A DNA stretch of 64,000 nt, from positions 62,001 to 126,000 of the forward strand of contig JAHKAA010000007.1 of NCBI GenBank assembly GCA_018825965.1. The letters run 5' to 3'. Positions within the stretch are counted from its first letter, which is position 1; each line of letters begins with the position of its first letter. Of the stretch, positions 39,593 through 48,328 are shown in pieces. Below the pieces are notes generated by a model that was not told the origin of the DNA, did not search any database, and worked only from the letters and a program-made list of their open reading frames with translations. The translations under genes and the position numbers were made by a program. Source of the DNA: Gammaproteobacteria bacterium. Its GTDB lineage: Bacteria; Pseudomonadota; Gammaproteobacteria; Enterobacterales; Alteromonadaceae.

Positions 39593-40066
39593 TCAGGAAT
39601 TTTCCTCTGGTAACACCTCACCAGGCAGTGGATAAAAATGAGCACCGGTGCCTTGAGCTGCCAACTTATCCAGCGGATTCCGTAGCGGGCAATGCGCCAT
39701 AGATAAACAACCACAACCTATACACATACTCAGCTGCTCCCTTAAATCTGTCAGTTGAGCAATACGGGAATCCAGCTCAGCTTTCCATTGCTGCGACATC
39801 TGTTGCCAGTGGTGTTGATCGGCATTCTGGCCCAGTGGCAATACCGACAAGGCCTTACCTATTTGCTCCAGTGGAATACCGGTGCGCTGCGCTACTTTAA
39901 TAATAGCGACACGGCGTAACACATCCCGTGAATAACGACGCTGATTGCCTGCATTACGCTGGCTATGGATCAAGCCTTTTTGTTCATAAAAATGCAAAGT
40001 CGCCACTGACACCCCTGTCCGTTTTGCCACTTCGCCCACTGATAACACTGTTTTTAGTTGCTGCAT
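39593..40066 (-). CDS. soxR: Redox-sensitive MerR regulator SoxR
   Basis: MerR-family activator with a [2Fe-2S] cluster, switched on by redox-cycling compounds. The 157-residue protein has the MerR helix-turn-helix ([24 protein letters not shown]), a dimerisation helix and the diagnostic cysteines C115, C118, C120 and C126 (CX2CXCX5C). E. coli SoxR is 154. No soxS is nearby. As in many non-enteric bacteria, it probably controls its targets directly; the divergent gene has a SoxR-type operator. Confidence 0.95.
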   Translation of the reverse strand: MQQLKTVLSVGEVAKRTGVSVATLHFYEQKGLIHSQRNAGNQRRYSRDVLRRVAIIKVAQRTGIPLEQIGKALSVLPLGQNADQHHWQQMSQQWKAELDSRIAQLTDLREQLSMCIGCGCLSMAHCPLRNPLDKLAAQGTGAHFYPLPGEVLPEENS

Positions 40067-40076
40067 AAAAAAACTG

Positions 40077-40107
40077 TTGACCTTAACCTAACCTGAGGTT
40101 TTAGCAT
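40077..40107 (+). promoter_or_regulatory. SoxR operator with 19-bp promoter spacer
   Basis: The 18-mer at 40081-40098 matches the E. coli soxS operator palindrome at 14 of 18 positions (CCTTAACC...CTGAGG). It lies between -35 TTGACC (40077-40082) and -10 TAGCAT (40102-40107), with a spacer of exactly 19 bp, the length typical of MerR-family activated promoters. Confidence 0.8.
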
Positions 40108-40137
40108 AACCGCAATTTAAACCAAAGGGGGATTTTT

Positions 40138-40548
40138 ATGCCGGAACAGGCGGTTTACAGAACAGGAGCACCTATTCAATCCAACCTGGAGCATGCAGAA
40201 CAATTATTAGTGCTTTTGCAAAGTGCTATTAATCAGCGTAACTGGTCATTATTCAGCAGTTGCTTTAGTGAAGATGCTGTATTGGTTAATTTATTTGGCC
40301 AACGCCTGACAGGGCCAGCTCAGCTGATAGACTATCAACAGCAGTTAATAGACAGGCACCAGGACAGGGTTTGGCTTTATCAGTTGTTGCACCTGCAGCA
40401 GTTGGATCTGGATACTTTTTTGATCAATGCAGAGCAGCAGTGGTATCAGAGAGGACGACAGCACAAAGTGGGCCTGAGCTGTACCCCCCTTTATGTGGCG
40501 AAACGGCACAGGGAGAAATGGCAGATCTGTGCAGGAAATATGCTCTAA
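40138..40548 (+). CDS. Small NTF2-like (SnoaL-type) protein under SoxR control
   Basis: A 136-residue protein whose middle (LQSAINQRNWSLFSSCFSEDAVLVNLFGQRLTG) has the helix-then-strand pattern of NTF2/SnoaL-like folds, in which a conical pocket binds small hydrophobic molecules. No catalytic residues can be assigned. A strong ribosome site (AAAGGGGG) precedes the ATG, and the promoter is of SoxR type, so it probably responds to redox-cycling chemicals. It ends within the stop region of the converging solute-binding gene (4-bp overlap). Confidence 0.65.
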   Translation: MPEQAVYRTGAPIQSNLEHAEQLLVLLQSAINQRNWSLFSSCFSEDAVLVNLFGQRLTGPAQLIDYQQQLIDRHQDRVWLYQLLHLQQLDLDTFLINAEQQWYQRGRQHKVGLSCTPLYVAKRHREKWQICAGNML

Positions 40549-41276
40549 ATAGACGAATGTTTCCAGCGCTGCAACGCCTTTTTCATCACACCTTGGTGTT
40601 GCATCAGGCCAAGCTGCTGCTGAATTTTCTGCACTAACAGCGCATTTTTTGGATTCAAAGCACAATATACGGCGGCTGGTTCAGCCCAAAGTGGATCTGC
40701 CGCCAGTTTTGAAGTATCAAACTGCTGTTGGTAGTGGCCATAACTTAAATCCACTGTCATCACCACATCTATCCGTCCCTGCTCCAGACGCTGAATATTT
40801 TTCTCCAGCGATTCTGCATCGTCACGCACCGCAGTCTGGGTATCAAATAAAGACTGCAGCTCAGGGTAACTAAAGCCTCTGGTTGTGCCTATCCGCTTGC
40901 GAAACAAATCCTGACGAGAACGCACAGGCCTGTCTTCGGAACGACGCACTATGTATTGCCTGGTATGAAACAACACTGGAGTCCAATTTAGTTTATAGGT
41001 GGCCGGTATCCATTCGGGATTCAGAAAACAACTGATATCAGCCTGATCCGTGACTAACCATTCCACGACCCTGCCTCTGGGTAAATCAAGATACAAAACT
41101 GGTTTTTTTAACCGTGCAGCCAGGGTATCCAGCAATTCTTTAGCCACCCCACCCGCCAATTGGTTGTGTTGATCAAAGATCGCATAAGGTGCAGTATTGG
41201 TTTGACTGACCACAGCTCTTAACGGCTCAACCGCCCAGGTCAGGCAAGGCCACAACAAAAAAACCCACTTCCACAT
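40545..41276 (-). CDS. Periplasmic solute-binding-like protein (SBP_bac_3 type)
   Basis: A 243-residue protein with a signal peptide (MWKWVFLLWPCLTWAVEPLR) and a fold like polar amino acid binding proteins: an N-terminal strand leading to TNTAPYAIFDQHNQLAGGVAKELLDTL, a mid-lobe KRIGTTRGFSYPEL, and GRIDVVMTVDLSYGHY. No permease or ATPase is adjacent. Such stand-alone proteins are common in this bacterial group; the ligand is unknown. It resembles in type, but not closely in sequence, the product at 9133-9885. Confidence 0.65.
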   Translation of the reverse strand: MWKWVFLLWPCLTWAVEPLRAVVSQTNTAPYAIFDQHNQLAGGVAKELLDTLAARLKKPVLYLDLPRGRVVEWLVTDQADISCFLNPEWIPATYKLNWTPVLFHTRQYIVRRSEDRPVRSRQDLFRKRIGTTRGFSYPELQSLFDTQTAVRDDAESLEKNIQRLEQGRIDVVMTVDLSYGHYQQQFDTSKLAADPLWAEPAAVYCALNPKNALLVQKIQQQLGLMQHQGVMKKALQRWKHSSI

Positions 41277-41384
41277 CAGAACCTACTTTTTCTCTGCTAC
41301 AGCTTTGTACTCATCATAACCAGACATTTACAATTTAAGTAGTCACTTAGCGCTCAAACTATAGTTTTTATCTCAGACAGCAAA

Positions 41385-41410
41385 AAGGCAGCCACCTGAC
41401 TGCCTTCTCT
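41385..41410 (-). terminator. Terminator after the porin gene
   Basis: AAGGCAG (41385-41391) pairs with CTGCCTT (41400-41406). On the minus strand the stem runs into a T-rich stretch behind the porin stop. Confidence 0.75.
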
Positions 41411-41423
41411 GTTTAAAATTGGC

Positions 41424-42329
41424 TCAGAACTTATGTTCTATGCCCACAGCCACGTAATCGCTGTCGACTTTGCTGTCAAAATCAAAACTGCTATACCAGC
41501 CAAATAACTTGGTGTTTTTACCTAATTTATAATCAGCACCAAGGGAAACACCATTGTCATCTTCTAAAGCCTGGTATTGAGCTTTTAGCTCCCACTTATT
41601 CAGCGGGTAAGCCAGACTTGCTAAATAACCGTCAGATTTTTTACCTGTTGCGACTTCTTCTTGCTGTTGCACCATAGCCCCTAACTTAAAGTCAGCGACT
41701 TTAAACTGCACTGTGCCACGGGTTGTATCATACCCATTGATTTCACTATCCAGGGCTACTGCTGCATACCAAGCGGAGTCTTTTAAACTTTCATCGCCGT
41801 ACACTAAAGCATAAGACTGTGCATCCTCTGCATCAGCTTCATCTTCCATCACATAGCTGAGCACCAGCTTAAAGCCCTGAAAAGACGGAGAGGTATAAGC
41901 AAGAGAATCGCTCATCCGGTTTTCGCCTTTCCATAAGGCTTTGATATCGGCCTCGTAGTCACCAAACTGATCCACTTTACCCTGTGACATTTTTAACGCC
42001 GTATCATGACGACCAGCAGTGACAGTACCAAAAGCGCCAGCCAAGCCAATAAACTGGTTACGGGATTTGATATTTTTTTCGTTGGCTTCATCTGAAGGGT
42101 CTACTTCCCACTCCAGTTGGTAAACCAGAGTTAAATCGCCGTCCAAAGCATAATCGCCTTTAATACCAAAACGGGAAGCATTACTTTTTAACTCACCAAA
42201 CGATCCTTCGCCCTCATCGGACTGCTGTGCTGAGACGTTAATTTTTCCGTAGATTTCCCAGCTTTTTGCCTGGGCGGTAGCAACACAACTTAAAGCCAAT
42301 GCAATACTTATAAAAGTTTTTGCAAACAT
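41424..42329 (-). CDS. Outer-membrane porin, candidate phosphate-starvation porin
   Basis: A 301-residue general porin (Gram-negative porin family) with signal peptide MFAKTFISIALALSCVATAQA, then the first strand SWEIYGKINVSAQQSD, the porin motif SRFGIKGDYALDGDLTLVYQLEWEVD and LAGAFGTVTAGRHD. It ends in the outer-membrane targeting sequence VAVGIEHKF with a terminal Phe. The ATG at 42329 has AAGGAT upstream; the longer frame adds a non-signal stretch and is not used. A good Pho box lies about 190 nt upstream, which points to induction at low phosphate, like PhoE of enterics. Ion selectivity itself cannot be read off. Confidence 0.88.
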   Translation of the reverse strand: MFAKTFISIALALSCVATAQAKSWEIYGKINVSAQQSDEGEGSFGELKSNASRFGIKGDYALDGDLTLVYQLEWEVDPSDEANEKNIKSRNQFIGLAGAFGTVTAGRHDTALKMSQGKVDQFGDYEADIKALWKGENRMSDSLAYTSPSFQGFKLVLSYVMEDEADAEDAQSYALVYGDESLKDSAWYAAVALDSEINGYDTTRGTVQFKVADFKLGAMVQQQEEVATGKKSDGYLASLAYPLNKWELKAQYQALEDDNGVSLGADYKLGKNTKLFGWYSSFDFDSKVDSDYVAVGIEHKF

Positions 42330-42503
42330 GATTTTATCCTTTTCAGGTAGGGACTTAGGGCTAACAACAGAAGCTCTGTTTAGCTGAATTATAACCATTG
42401 GGCGCAAAAATCCAGCCGCTGAGCCTATTTATTTATTCATCGTCCGTCGTTGAGTTATTGAAATATGACAATAAAGCTTCCGACACATGACGTTTCGGAG
42501 TCT

Positions 42504-42537
42504 ATTTTATGACTTTAAAATGACAAAATTATGACAG
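42504..42537 (-). promoter_or_regulatory. PhoB box and -10 of the porin gene
   Basis: On the minus strand CTGTCATAATTTTGTCAT (42520-42537) matches the Pho consensus at about 16 of 18 positions. Exactly 10 nt later is TAAAAT (42504-42509). The box begins just behind the stop codon of the upstream transferase gene. The predicted leader is about 170 nt. Confidence 0.78.
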
Positions 42538-42540
42538 TAA

Positions 42541-44271
42541 TTAAGGTTCTTTAAGCTCCTGACAAACTCCAGTCCTTTTTGCTTTGTCAAAATCCAGTCC
42601 CTGTTGTAGCAGCCGTGGAGATGCACGCCAGTCAGGATTGACCCAACTTTTGCTAAGTCGTTGATCTGGATATTGAATATCTGCAAGGTCAAGCAGGCTG
42701 TGAAAAATACTACTGGTCATTAAGGGTTGCTGGCGACGTTGCTCAGCCAGTGCTTTTTTCTGAGGATAAAGTTGATTGTATTCATCAGAGGTCCAGAGCA
42801 GAGAGGCCACTCTGTAATCACGTTCGGTATTATGACCATGGCCACTTTTGTCACACTGGCCATCAAAAATATTTTCACCGTGATCCGATACGTAAAACAA
42901 AGTACTGATACTTTGAGTTTGCTCCAACTGCTTAATCAGAGTGAACAAAATAAAGTCGGTGTAGGCCACACTATTGTCGTAGGCATTGTTCAGCAGCACT
43001 TTGGATTTTTTATTGTGCATACTGACCCCTTGTCCTTTGCCCGAAGGTGTAAACAAATCAAAAGCTTCAGGGTAACGGTCAGCATAACTAAAATGACTGC
43101 CAAGGGTATGCAACACGATCAGCTGTCTGGCGTGGTTTTGCTTTAATACAGCTTCCACTGCTGGCAAGAGGATCTCGTCGTAAAAACCTTCCTGTTTATA
43201 GCCTACAGGGTTTAAATACTGAAGCTGATCGGCTTCACTGGCGTGCAAAGCGATGGAAGAGTCATGCACGCCGAGTGGGCTTTGTGTGGAAAGCCAACTG
43301 GTACTGAAACCTGCTTCTTTAAAAGCTGCAACCAGAGAGCTTTCTGTCGGAAAATAACGCTGATCCACAGGGCTTTTCCTCGAAAGAATCACCGGCACAG
43401 ACATACGGGTCCATGCCCAGGGACTGACCATATCGGTGAAACTGATCACATTTTTTGTGCCTGCTAACCGGGGCGTAGTGGCTCTGTTGTAACCATTGAG
43501 CTGCAATCTATCCGGCCTTAAGGTTTCCCCTATCACCAGCACATAAATTTGACGGGCCTGTGGTACTTCAGTTTGTTTCGCAGAAAATTTAAACAAAGCG
43601 GTGCTGTCTGCAATATCCGCCACAGCTTGTTTTTGTTTGGCAAACTCGTTCAGCGCCAGCAACATATTCAGCGGATAAGTGGCATGAAACTTTTCATAGC
43701 TATAAGGCAGAGGCCGCTGCACAAACACATTTTCCTCCGGATTGCTGCGCTGTTTGGCTTTATTGATTTGCTGATACTGCCACTCATTCCAGCTCAGACT
43801 TGCCAGCACCCCCATGCCAATAAGCCAGACAACAGGACGCACACCAGCTTCCCAGCGCCAGTTCCGTTGCCAGGCGCTACGCACCAGATACCACCACAGC
43901 AACAGAATAGCGAGTACAGCCAAAGCTAAAAAAACACCTATACCCGTCAGATAACCCAGAGCTTCGCTCAGGTCTGTTTCTGCCACTATGGCAATCACAT
44001 GGGCATCGGTATTTTTCTGATAGGTCAAAAGGTAAAACACTTCCTGCGGTACCAGCAAAGCTGCAGGCAAAAGCAAGACTAAACCTGGCCATAAAGCACG
44101 GAATAACGACAGCACCAACAGGTAACACCAGACAGCAGCGATCAGTTTCCACTGCAAATAAGGCACAAAATCCTGTTCCGGCCATTGCACCAGCACAGGC
44201 GACAACAATACCAAAGCAAAGAGTATTAATCCAAAAACACGAAACAACGAATGCAGTAACGACGAGTTCAC
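42541..44271 (-). CDS. EptA-family phosphoethanolamine transferase
   Basis: A 576-residue inner-membrane enzyme with an N-terminal block of about five helices (to residue 160) and a periplasmic sulfatase-fold domain. That domain has the nucleophile motif VLVIGETLRPDRLQL (Thr after GE) and the metal site YVSDHGENIFDG with a following GHGHN. Members move phosphoethanolamine from phosphatidylethanolamine to lipid A (EptA), core sugars or osmoregulated glucans; the acceptor is not decided here. I start at the GTG at 44271, because a perfect AGGAGG lies 7 nt before it; the ATG at 44298 has no such site. It is followed by the porin. Confidence 0.88.
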   Translation of the reverse strand: MNSSLLHSLFRVFGLILFALVLLSPVLVQWPEQDFVPYLQWKLIAAVWCYLLVLSLFRALWPGLVLLLPAALLVPQEVFYLLTYQKNTDAHVIAIVAETDLSEALGYLTGIGVFLALAVLAILLLWWYLVRSAWQRNWRWEAGVRPVVWLIGMGVLASLSWNEWQYQQINKAKQRSNPEENVFVQRPLPYSYEKFHATYPLNMLLALNEFAKQKQAVADIADSTALFKFSAKQTEVPQARQIYVLVIGETLRPDRLQLNGYNRATTPRLAGTKNVISFTDMVSPWAWTRMSVPVILSRKSPVDQRYFPTESSLVAAFKEAGFSTSWLSTQSPLGVHDSSIALHASEADQLQYLNPVGYKQEGFYDEILLPAVEAVLKQNHARQLIVLHTLGSHFSYADRYPEAFDLFTPSGKGQGVSMHNKKSKVLLNNAYDNSVAYTDFILFTLIKQLEQTQSISTLFYVSDHGENIFDGQCDKSGHGHNTERDYRVASLLWTSDEYNQLYPQKKALAEQRRQQPLMTSSIFHSLLDLADIQYPDQRLSKSWVNPDWRASPRLLQQGLDFDKAKRTGVCQELKEP

Positions 44272-44606
44272 CAAAAAGCCTCCTGGCTTAAAAATCAAAA
44301 TGCAGCTGGTCTGAAAAAAATGGATTCTGAGCGTATTTTGTAGTTTTTACCAGAACTGTTGCAAAGGAAAATACAGTGAAGCCAGTAGCAGCGGATCCGG
44401 CCTCAGAAGCCTTTTAACACACAATAACGATCATTTTACAAACAGAAAAAACACCACAAAAATACAGATATTACATAAATTACACCTTATTACCCCATTT
44501 ACAAACTTGGTCCCTTTGTACTATATCTAGGGCGCCCGCTTTGTCGGGTACTTCTAACACTTATAAAGAATGCAACTACTAAAATCCAGCTAGGAAGCAA
44601 GAAAAC
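44272..44606. other. Divergent intergenic region with a promoter for the second TonB receptor
   Basis: A plausible plus-strand promoter is TTTACA (44498-44503), an 18-bp spacer and TATATC (44522-44527). I see no Pho box here. No coding potential is supported. Confidence 0.5.
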
Positions 44607-47204
44607 ATGAAGAATAACAAAATCATACAATTAAGCCGTTGCGCTATAGCCGTCAGTGCCGTACTGCTGAGCGGGCAAAGTTTTGCTCAGCAAGCTGAAG
44701 AGGGTAAAGAGGTAGAACGTATTGCCGTTACAGGTTCCCACATCAAAAGAACGGATCTGGAAGGACCTTCACCTGTCACTATTATTAGCCGTGATGACAT
44801 AGACAAATCAGGTTTTGATAACCTGCAACAATTACTGGAACGTCTTCCGTCTGCAGGCTCTGGTAGTTTTTCAACCCGGGGGAACAGCCAGGATTCGACA
44901 GCCAACGGTGCTGCAGCTGTCAGTTTAAGAGGTTTTGGTGCTGATGCGACCCTGGTGTTAATTAATGGTCGTCGTGTAGCCAGCAGCCCTTTTGCTGAAG
45001 GTATAGTGAACAGCTTTGTGGATATCAACAGTATCCCAATGGCTGCCATTGAGCGTATTGATATCTTAAAAGACGGCGCATCTGCCATTTATGGCTCTGA
45101 CGCGGTCGCTGGCGTGGTCAACGTGATCTTGCGGAAAGACTATACAGGCACAGATTTAACCGCAGGTTATGGTGGTACTACAGGTCCTGACTACAATGAG
45201 AAAACCTTCTCTGTGGTTTGGGGCGCAGGTGACGATACAAGTAACGCTACGCTGATCCTGGATTATTTTAATAACTCACAAATCGACAACTATGAATTAG
45301 GCCGTTTTGGCACAGCCAATCAAACCCCTTATGGTGGAGAAGATTTCCGTTCATCCATGGGTTACCCGGGCCGCTTTATTGTGGACGGCGTGGTGACTAT
45401 AGACCCTGGTTGCCCTGCGGATCGGCGCAATGGAGCCACCTGTGTTTATGACTATGGTCCACACTCTATAGCAGTGCCTGAAGCGGAGCGTATGGGCGCT
45501 ATCCTCAGCATGAATCGTGATATCAACGACGATGTTGAGCTTTTTACTGAAATTGCAGCCCAACACAATACCTCAGCTGCTGGTGGCGCCGCTACACCTC
45601 TGAATGAAGGCGCAGGTTTAAGCGTGCCAGGCTCTCACCCAAATAACCCTTTTGGCCAGGATGTGCAAATCAGCCGCTACCGCACAGTAGATGCAGGCAA
45701 CAGACGTTGGGATATCACCTCAGATACGCTGCGGATATTAGCAGGCTTACGTGGTAACTTTAATAACTGGGATTGGGAAGCCGCTGTACAAAAAGGCCGT
45801 AGCGCCTCCACTCAAACCGGTGATAAGTCACAGGGCTGGATCCGCACCGACTTCCTGCAACAAGAAATCAATGCAGGCCGTTATAACCCCTTTGGTGGCG
45901 TACAAAACCCACAATCTGTGATTGATGCTATTACCACCAGCTTAGTGCGTCGTGGTAAATCCCATATGACCTCAGCGGACGCCCGGATCAGTGGCGAACT
46001 GTTTGACGTCAGTCATGGTGCAGTGTCTTTAGCAGCAGGTATTGAATACCGCAAAGAAGACGCCACAGATACACCTGATGATCAGTTCCAGCGTGGTTTA
46101 ATTTTTGGCACTGAGTCTGTATCTGCTTCGGCCAGCCGTTCACAAAAAGCCGCTTATATTGAAATTTCAGTGCCTTTGTTAGAGAACCTGGAAATGCAGC
46201 TGGCGGAACGTTACGACCATTACAGTGATTTTGGTGGTACAGCCAATCCAAAAATAGCCTTCCACTTTACGCCAACGGATGCATGGTCATTACGGGCTTC
46301 ATGGAGTCAGGGCTTCCGCGCACCATCACTGGCACAAGTAGGTTTAGGCCCATCAGAAGAATCTCAGTTCTTTACTGACACCTTCCGTTGCCCTACACCT
46401 GATGCAGCCAATCCGGCTTGTGCTTCAACGGACTACACTATTTTGTTTGCCGGTAACCCGGATTTAGAAGCAGAAGAGTCTGAAAGCTGGAACATAGGTG
46501 CCATCTGGCAAGTGACAGATGATTTGGACTTCAGTGTGGATGTCTGGAGCATTACGCAAGACAACAAAATTGACGAAGTTCCGTTTGGTGATGTTTATGC
46601 CGCCGAATGTGGTAACCAGAACAGCACCATCTGCGTGCGTCGCGCTCCGCTGCCAGGCCAGACTTTGGGTGAGCTGGACCGGATTAACAATACTTTCTTT
46701 AACGTCAGTTCGCAGGAAGCCGACGGTATCGACTTATCTGGCCGCTACAAAATGGATTTATCCAACATGGGTAAATTGAAGTTTAACCTGGAATACACCT
46801 ACCTGAATACTTTTGAAAAAGATGGTCAGGACTACACTGGTGAATACCGTTATCCACAACACCGCTGGACAGGCACTGCAGACTGGTCGTTAAACGATTG
46901 GGGCCTATCAACAGTGCTGAGCTACATTGGTGAGTTTGAAGATACACCAGATATCGACTTTGACGGCACGCTGGACTTTGAAGAAAACGAGTCACGGAAA
47001 GTCAAAGCTCAGGTACTGGTAGACGTTCAGGGGTATTACAACCTGAATGAACAAACCAAACTGACTATTGGTATCAATAACCTGTTTGATACAGAGCCAC
47101 CTTTTGCCATAGGTGATGGTGATGGTGATCTGTATGGTTATGTCACCAGCATGTACAACCCTCGTGGTCAGTACATTTACGGTAAAGTAAATTACAAGTT
47201 CTAA
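44607..47204 (+). CDS. TonB-dependent outer-membrane receptor (second)
   Basis: An 865-residue receptor with signal peptide (MKNNKIIQLSRCAIAVSAVLLSG, cleavage near QSFAQ). TonB-box-like VERIAVTGSHI follows, then a plug domain with PSPVTIISRDDID and AAVSLRGFGADATLVLINGRR, and the barrel start DAVAGVVNVILRKDY. The C-terminal strand ends in YGKVNYKF. It belongs to the large CirA/BtuB-like group that in this order imports siderophores, vitamins, peptides or sugars; the substrate is not predictable. It is monocistronic, with an AGGAAG ribosome site and a strong terminator behind. Confidence 0.9.
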   Translation: MKNNKIIQLSRCAIAVSAVLLSGQSFAQQAEEGKEVERIAVTGSHIKRTDLEGPSPVTIISRDDIDKSGFDNLQQLLERLPSAGSGSFSTRGNSQDSTANGAAAVSLRGFGADATLVLINGRRVASSPFAEGIVNSFVDINSIPMAAIERIDILKDGASAIYGSDAVAGVVNVILRKDYTGTDLTAGYGGTTGPDYNEKTFSVVWGAGDDTSNATLILDYFNNSQIDNYELGRFGTANQTPYGGEDFRSSMGYPGRFIVDGVVTIDPGCPADRRNGATCVYDYGPHSIAVPEAERMGAILSMNRDINDDVELFTEIAAQHNTSAAGGAATPLNEGAGLSVPGSHPNNPFGQDVQISRYRTVDAGNRRWDITSDTLRILAGLRGNFNNWDWEAAVQKGRSASTQTGDKSQGWIRTDFLQQEINAGRYNPFGGVQNPQSVIDAITTSLVRRGKSHMTSADARISGELFDVSHGAVSLAAGIEYRKEDATDTPDDQFQRGLIFGTESVSASASRSQKAAYIEISVPLLENLEMQLAERYDHYSDFGGTANPKIAFHFTPTDAWSLRASWSQGFRAPSLAQVGLGPSEESQFFTDTFRCPTPDAANPACASTDYTILFAGNPDLEAEESESWNIGAIWQVTDDLDFSVDVWSITQDNKIDEVPFGDVYAAECGNQNSTICVRRAPLPGQTLGELDRINNTFFNVSSQEADGIDLSGRYKMDLSNMGKLKFNLEYTYLNTFEKDGQDYTGEYRYPQHRWTGTADWSLNDWGLSTVLSYIGEFEDTPDIDFDGTLDFEENESRKVKAQVLVDVQGYYNLNEQTKLTIGINNLFDTEPPFAIGDGDGDLYGYVTSMYNPRGQYIYGKVNYKF

Positions 47205-47214
47205 AGTCTGGGAC

Positions 47215-47242
47215 GAAAAAAGGGCCTGCGGGCCCTTTTTTC
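47215..47242 (+). terminator. Terminator after the second TonB receptor
   Basis: AAAAAAGGGCC pairs with GGCCCTTTTTT around a 4-nt loop. The A- and T-runs allow use from both strands, including by the converging diguanylate cyclase gene. Confidence 0.85.
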
Positions 47243-47268
47243 AAAAAGACAAAAAGTATTAAAGCGCT

Positions 47269-48201
47269 TTATTCACTCAAAAGCGCAAACAATTCTGCTC
47301 TGTTGCGGCCATTACGTTTAGCCATATAAAGTGCTGAATCGGCCTGCAAATACAACTCCTCAAAATTGCTTTCACCGTGAGTTAACGCAATACCAATAGA
47401 GGTAGTGACACATAACTCGGCACTGCCCGCTTTGATCGGGTAATCAGCCAGGATCACCCTGACCCGTTCAGCCACATGCAGCGCTGTTGCCGGATCCGTT
47501 TCTGATAAAAACACAGCAAATTCTTCCCCGCCTATACGGCCAAAAATATCGTATTCACGCAAGGCTTTTTTAACGCGGTTAGCAGTGGCCTTAAGTACTT
47601 CATCTCCGGCCTGATGACCGTAAGTGTCATTCACAGATTTAAAAAAGTCTAAGTCCAGCAGCAACAAAGCAGCAGGTTGCTCATTACGTTGGCAGCGCGC
47701 CAGCTCGGCTTCTACAGAATCGACAAAACAACGGCGATTCGCGACTTTGGTCAGCTCGTCTGTTAGTGCTAACTCACTTAAGCTGGCGACTTTGCTGTGC
47801 AACTGGTGTTCCAGCACTTTTTGTTTGGTTATTTCTTTGGCCTGGATCAGCATTTCACCTGAAGGCAAAATTTGTTCAGAAAATAAAAACCAGCGGCCAT
47901 CCGTTAAATCCACTTCAAACAATCGAAAGGGGTTTTGCCGCCTTTTTTGCTGCGCCTGAGCCAGCCACTCTTCAATATTGTCTGCTTCAATCCGGATGCC
48001 TTTACGCTCTTCAAAAGCAAGCCGCATCAGATCATCAAACGAAATGCCCAGCATCTTGCGCTGCTCCTGATAAAAAATATCGCAAAACGCCTGATTGCAC
48101 CCAAGCATTTTGTCGTCGGCCGTTAAAACGGCATAACCATCAGTACAGACTTCAATAAATTCCAGTAGCTTCTGCTGAAACTGTGGCGAAGAGAATGGCA
48201 T
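47269..48201 (-). CDS. PAS-GGDEF diguanylate cyclase
   Basis: A 310-residue soluble protein with an N-terminal PAS domain (DGYAVLTADDKMLGCNQAFCDIF, residues 15-125), a short coiled linker, and a GGDEF domain with the active-site motif RIGGEEFAVF (GGEEF variant, fully active in many enzymes). It makes cyclic di-GMP. The PAS ligand is unknown. No RxxD inhibitory site is evident at the usual place, five residues before the GGEEF. The start has GAGG 5-9 nt upstream. Confidence 0.9.
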   Translation of the reverse strand: MPFSSPQFQQKLLEFIEVCTDGYAVLTADDKMLGCNQAFCDIFYQEQRKMLGISFDDLMRLAFEERKGIRIEADNIEEWLAQAQQKRRQNPFRLFEVDLTDGRWFLFSEQILPSGEMLIQAKEITKQKVLEHQLHSKVASLSELALTDELTKVANRRCFVDSVEAELARCQRNEQPAALLLLDLDFFKSVNDTYGHQAGDEVLKATANRVKKALREYDIFGRIGGEEFAVFLSETDPATALHVAERVRVILADYPIKAGSAELCVTTSIGIALTHGESNFEELYLQADSALYMAKRNGRNRAELFALLSE

Positions 48202-48301
48202 AACAACCTCAAGCGCGGGCCTTGATTGTTAAACACTAGCAGAGGGGATCAGGAGTGCCAAAGAAGATTATAAAACTTATTTTTTCAGGTATTTAATGAA
48301 A

Positions 48302-48328
48302 AAGGGGACTGGCAATGCCCCCTTGTAT
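48302..48328 (-). terminator. Terminator after the tetR-type gene
   Basis: AAGGGG (48302-48307) pairs with CCCCTT (48319-48324). Read on the minus strand, the stem is followed by a T-run. Confidence 0.65.

Noticed and set aside
42458..42475. Second Pho-like site (TTGTCATATTTCAATAAC on the minus strand) closer to the porin
   Set aside because: Only about 12 of 18 consensus positions and no -10 at 10 nt; the site at 42520 is clearly better.
44420..44445. Possible Fur box before the second TonB receptor
   Set aside because: An AT-rich stretch with ATAACGATCATTTT has only about 11 of 19 positions in common with the Fur consensus, which is not enough to claim iron control.
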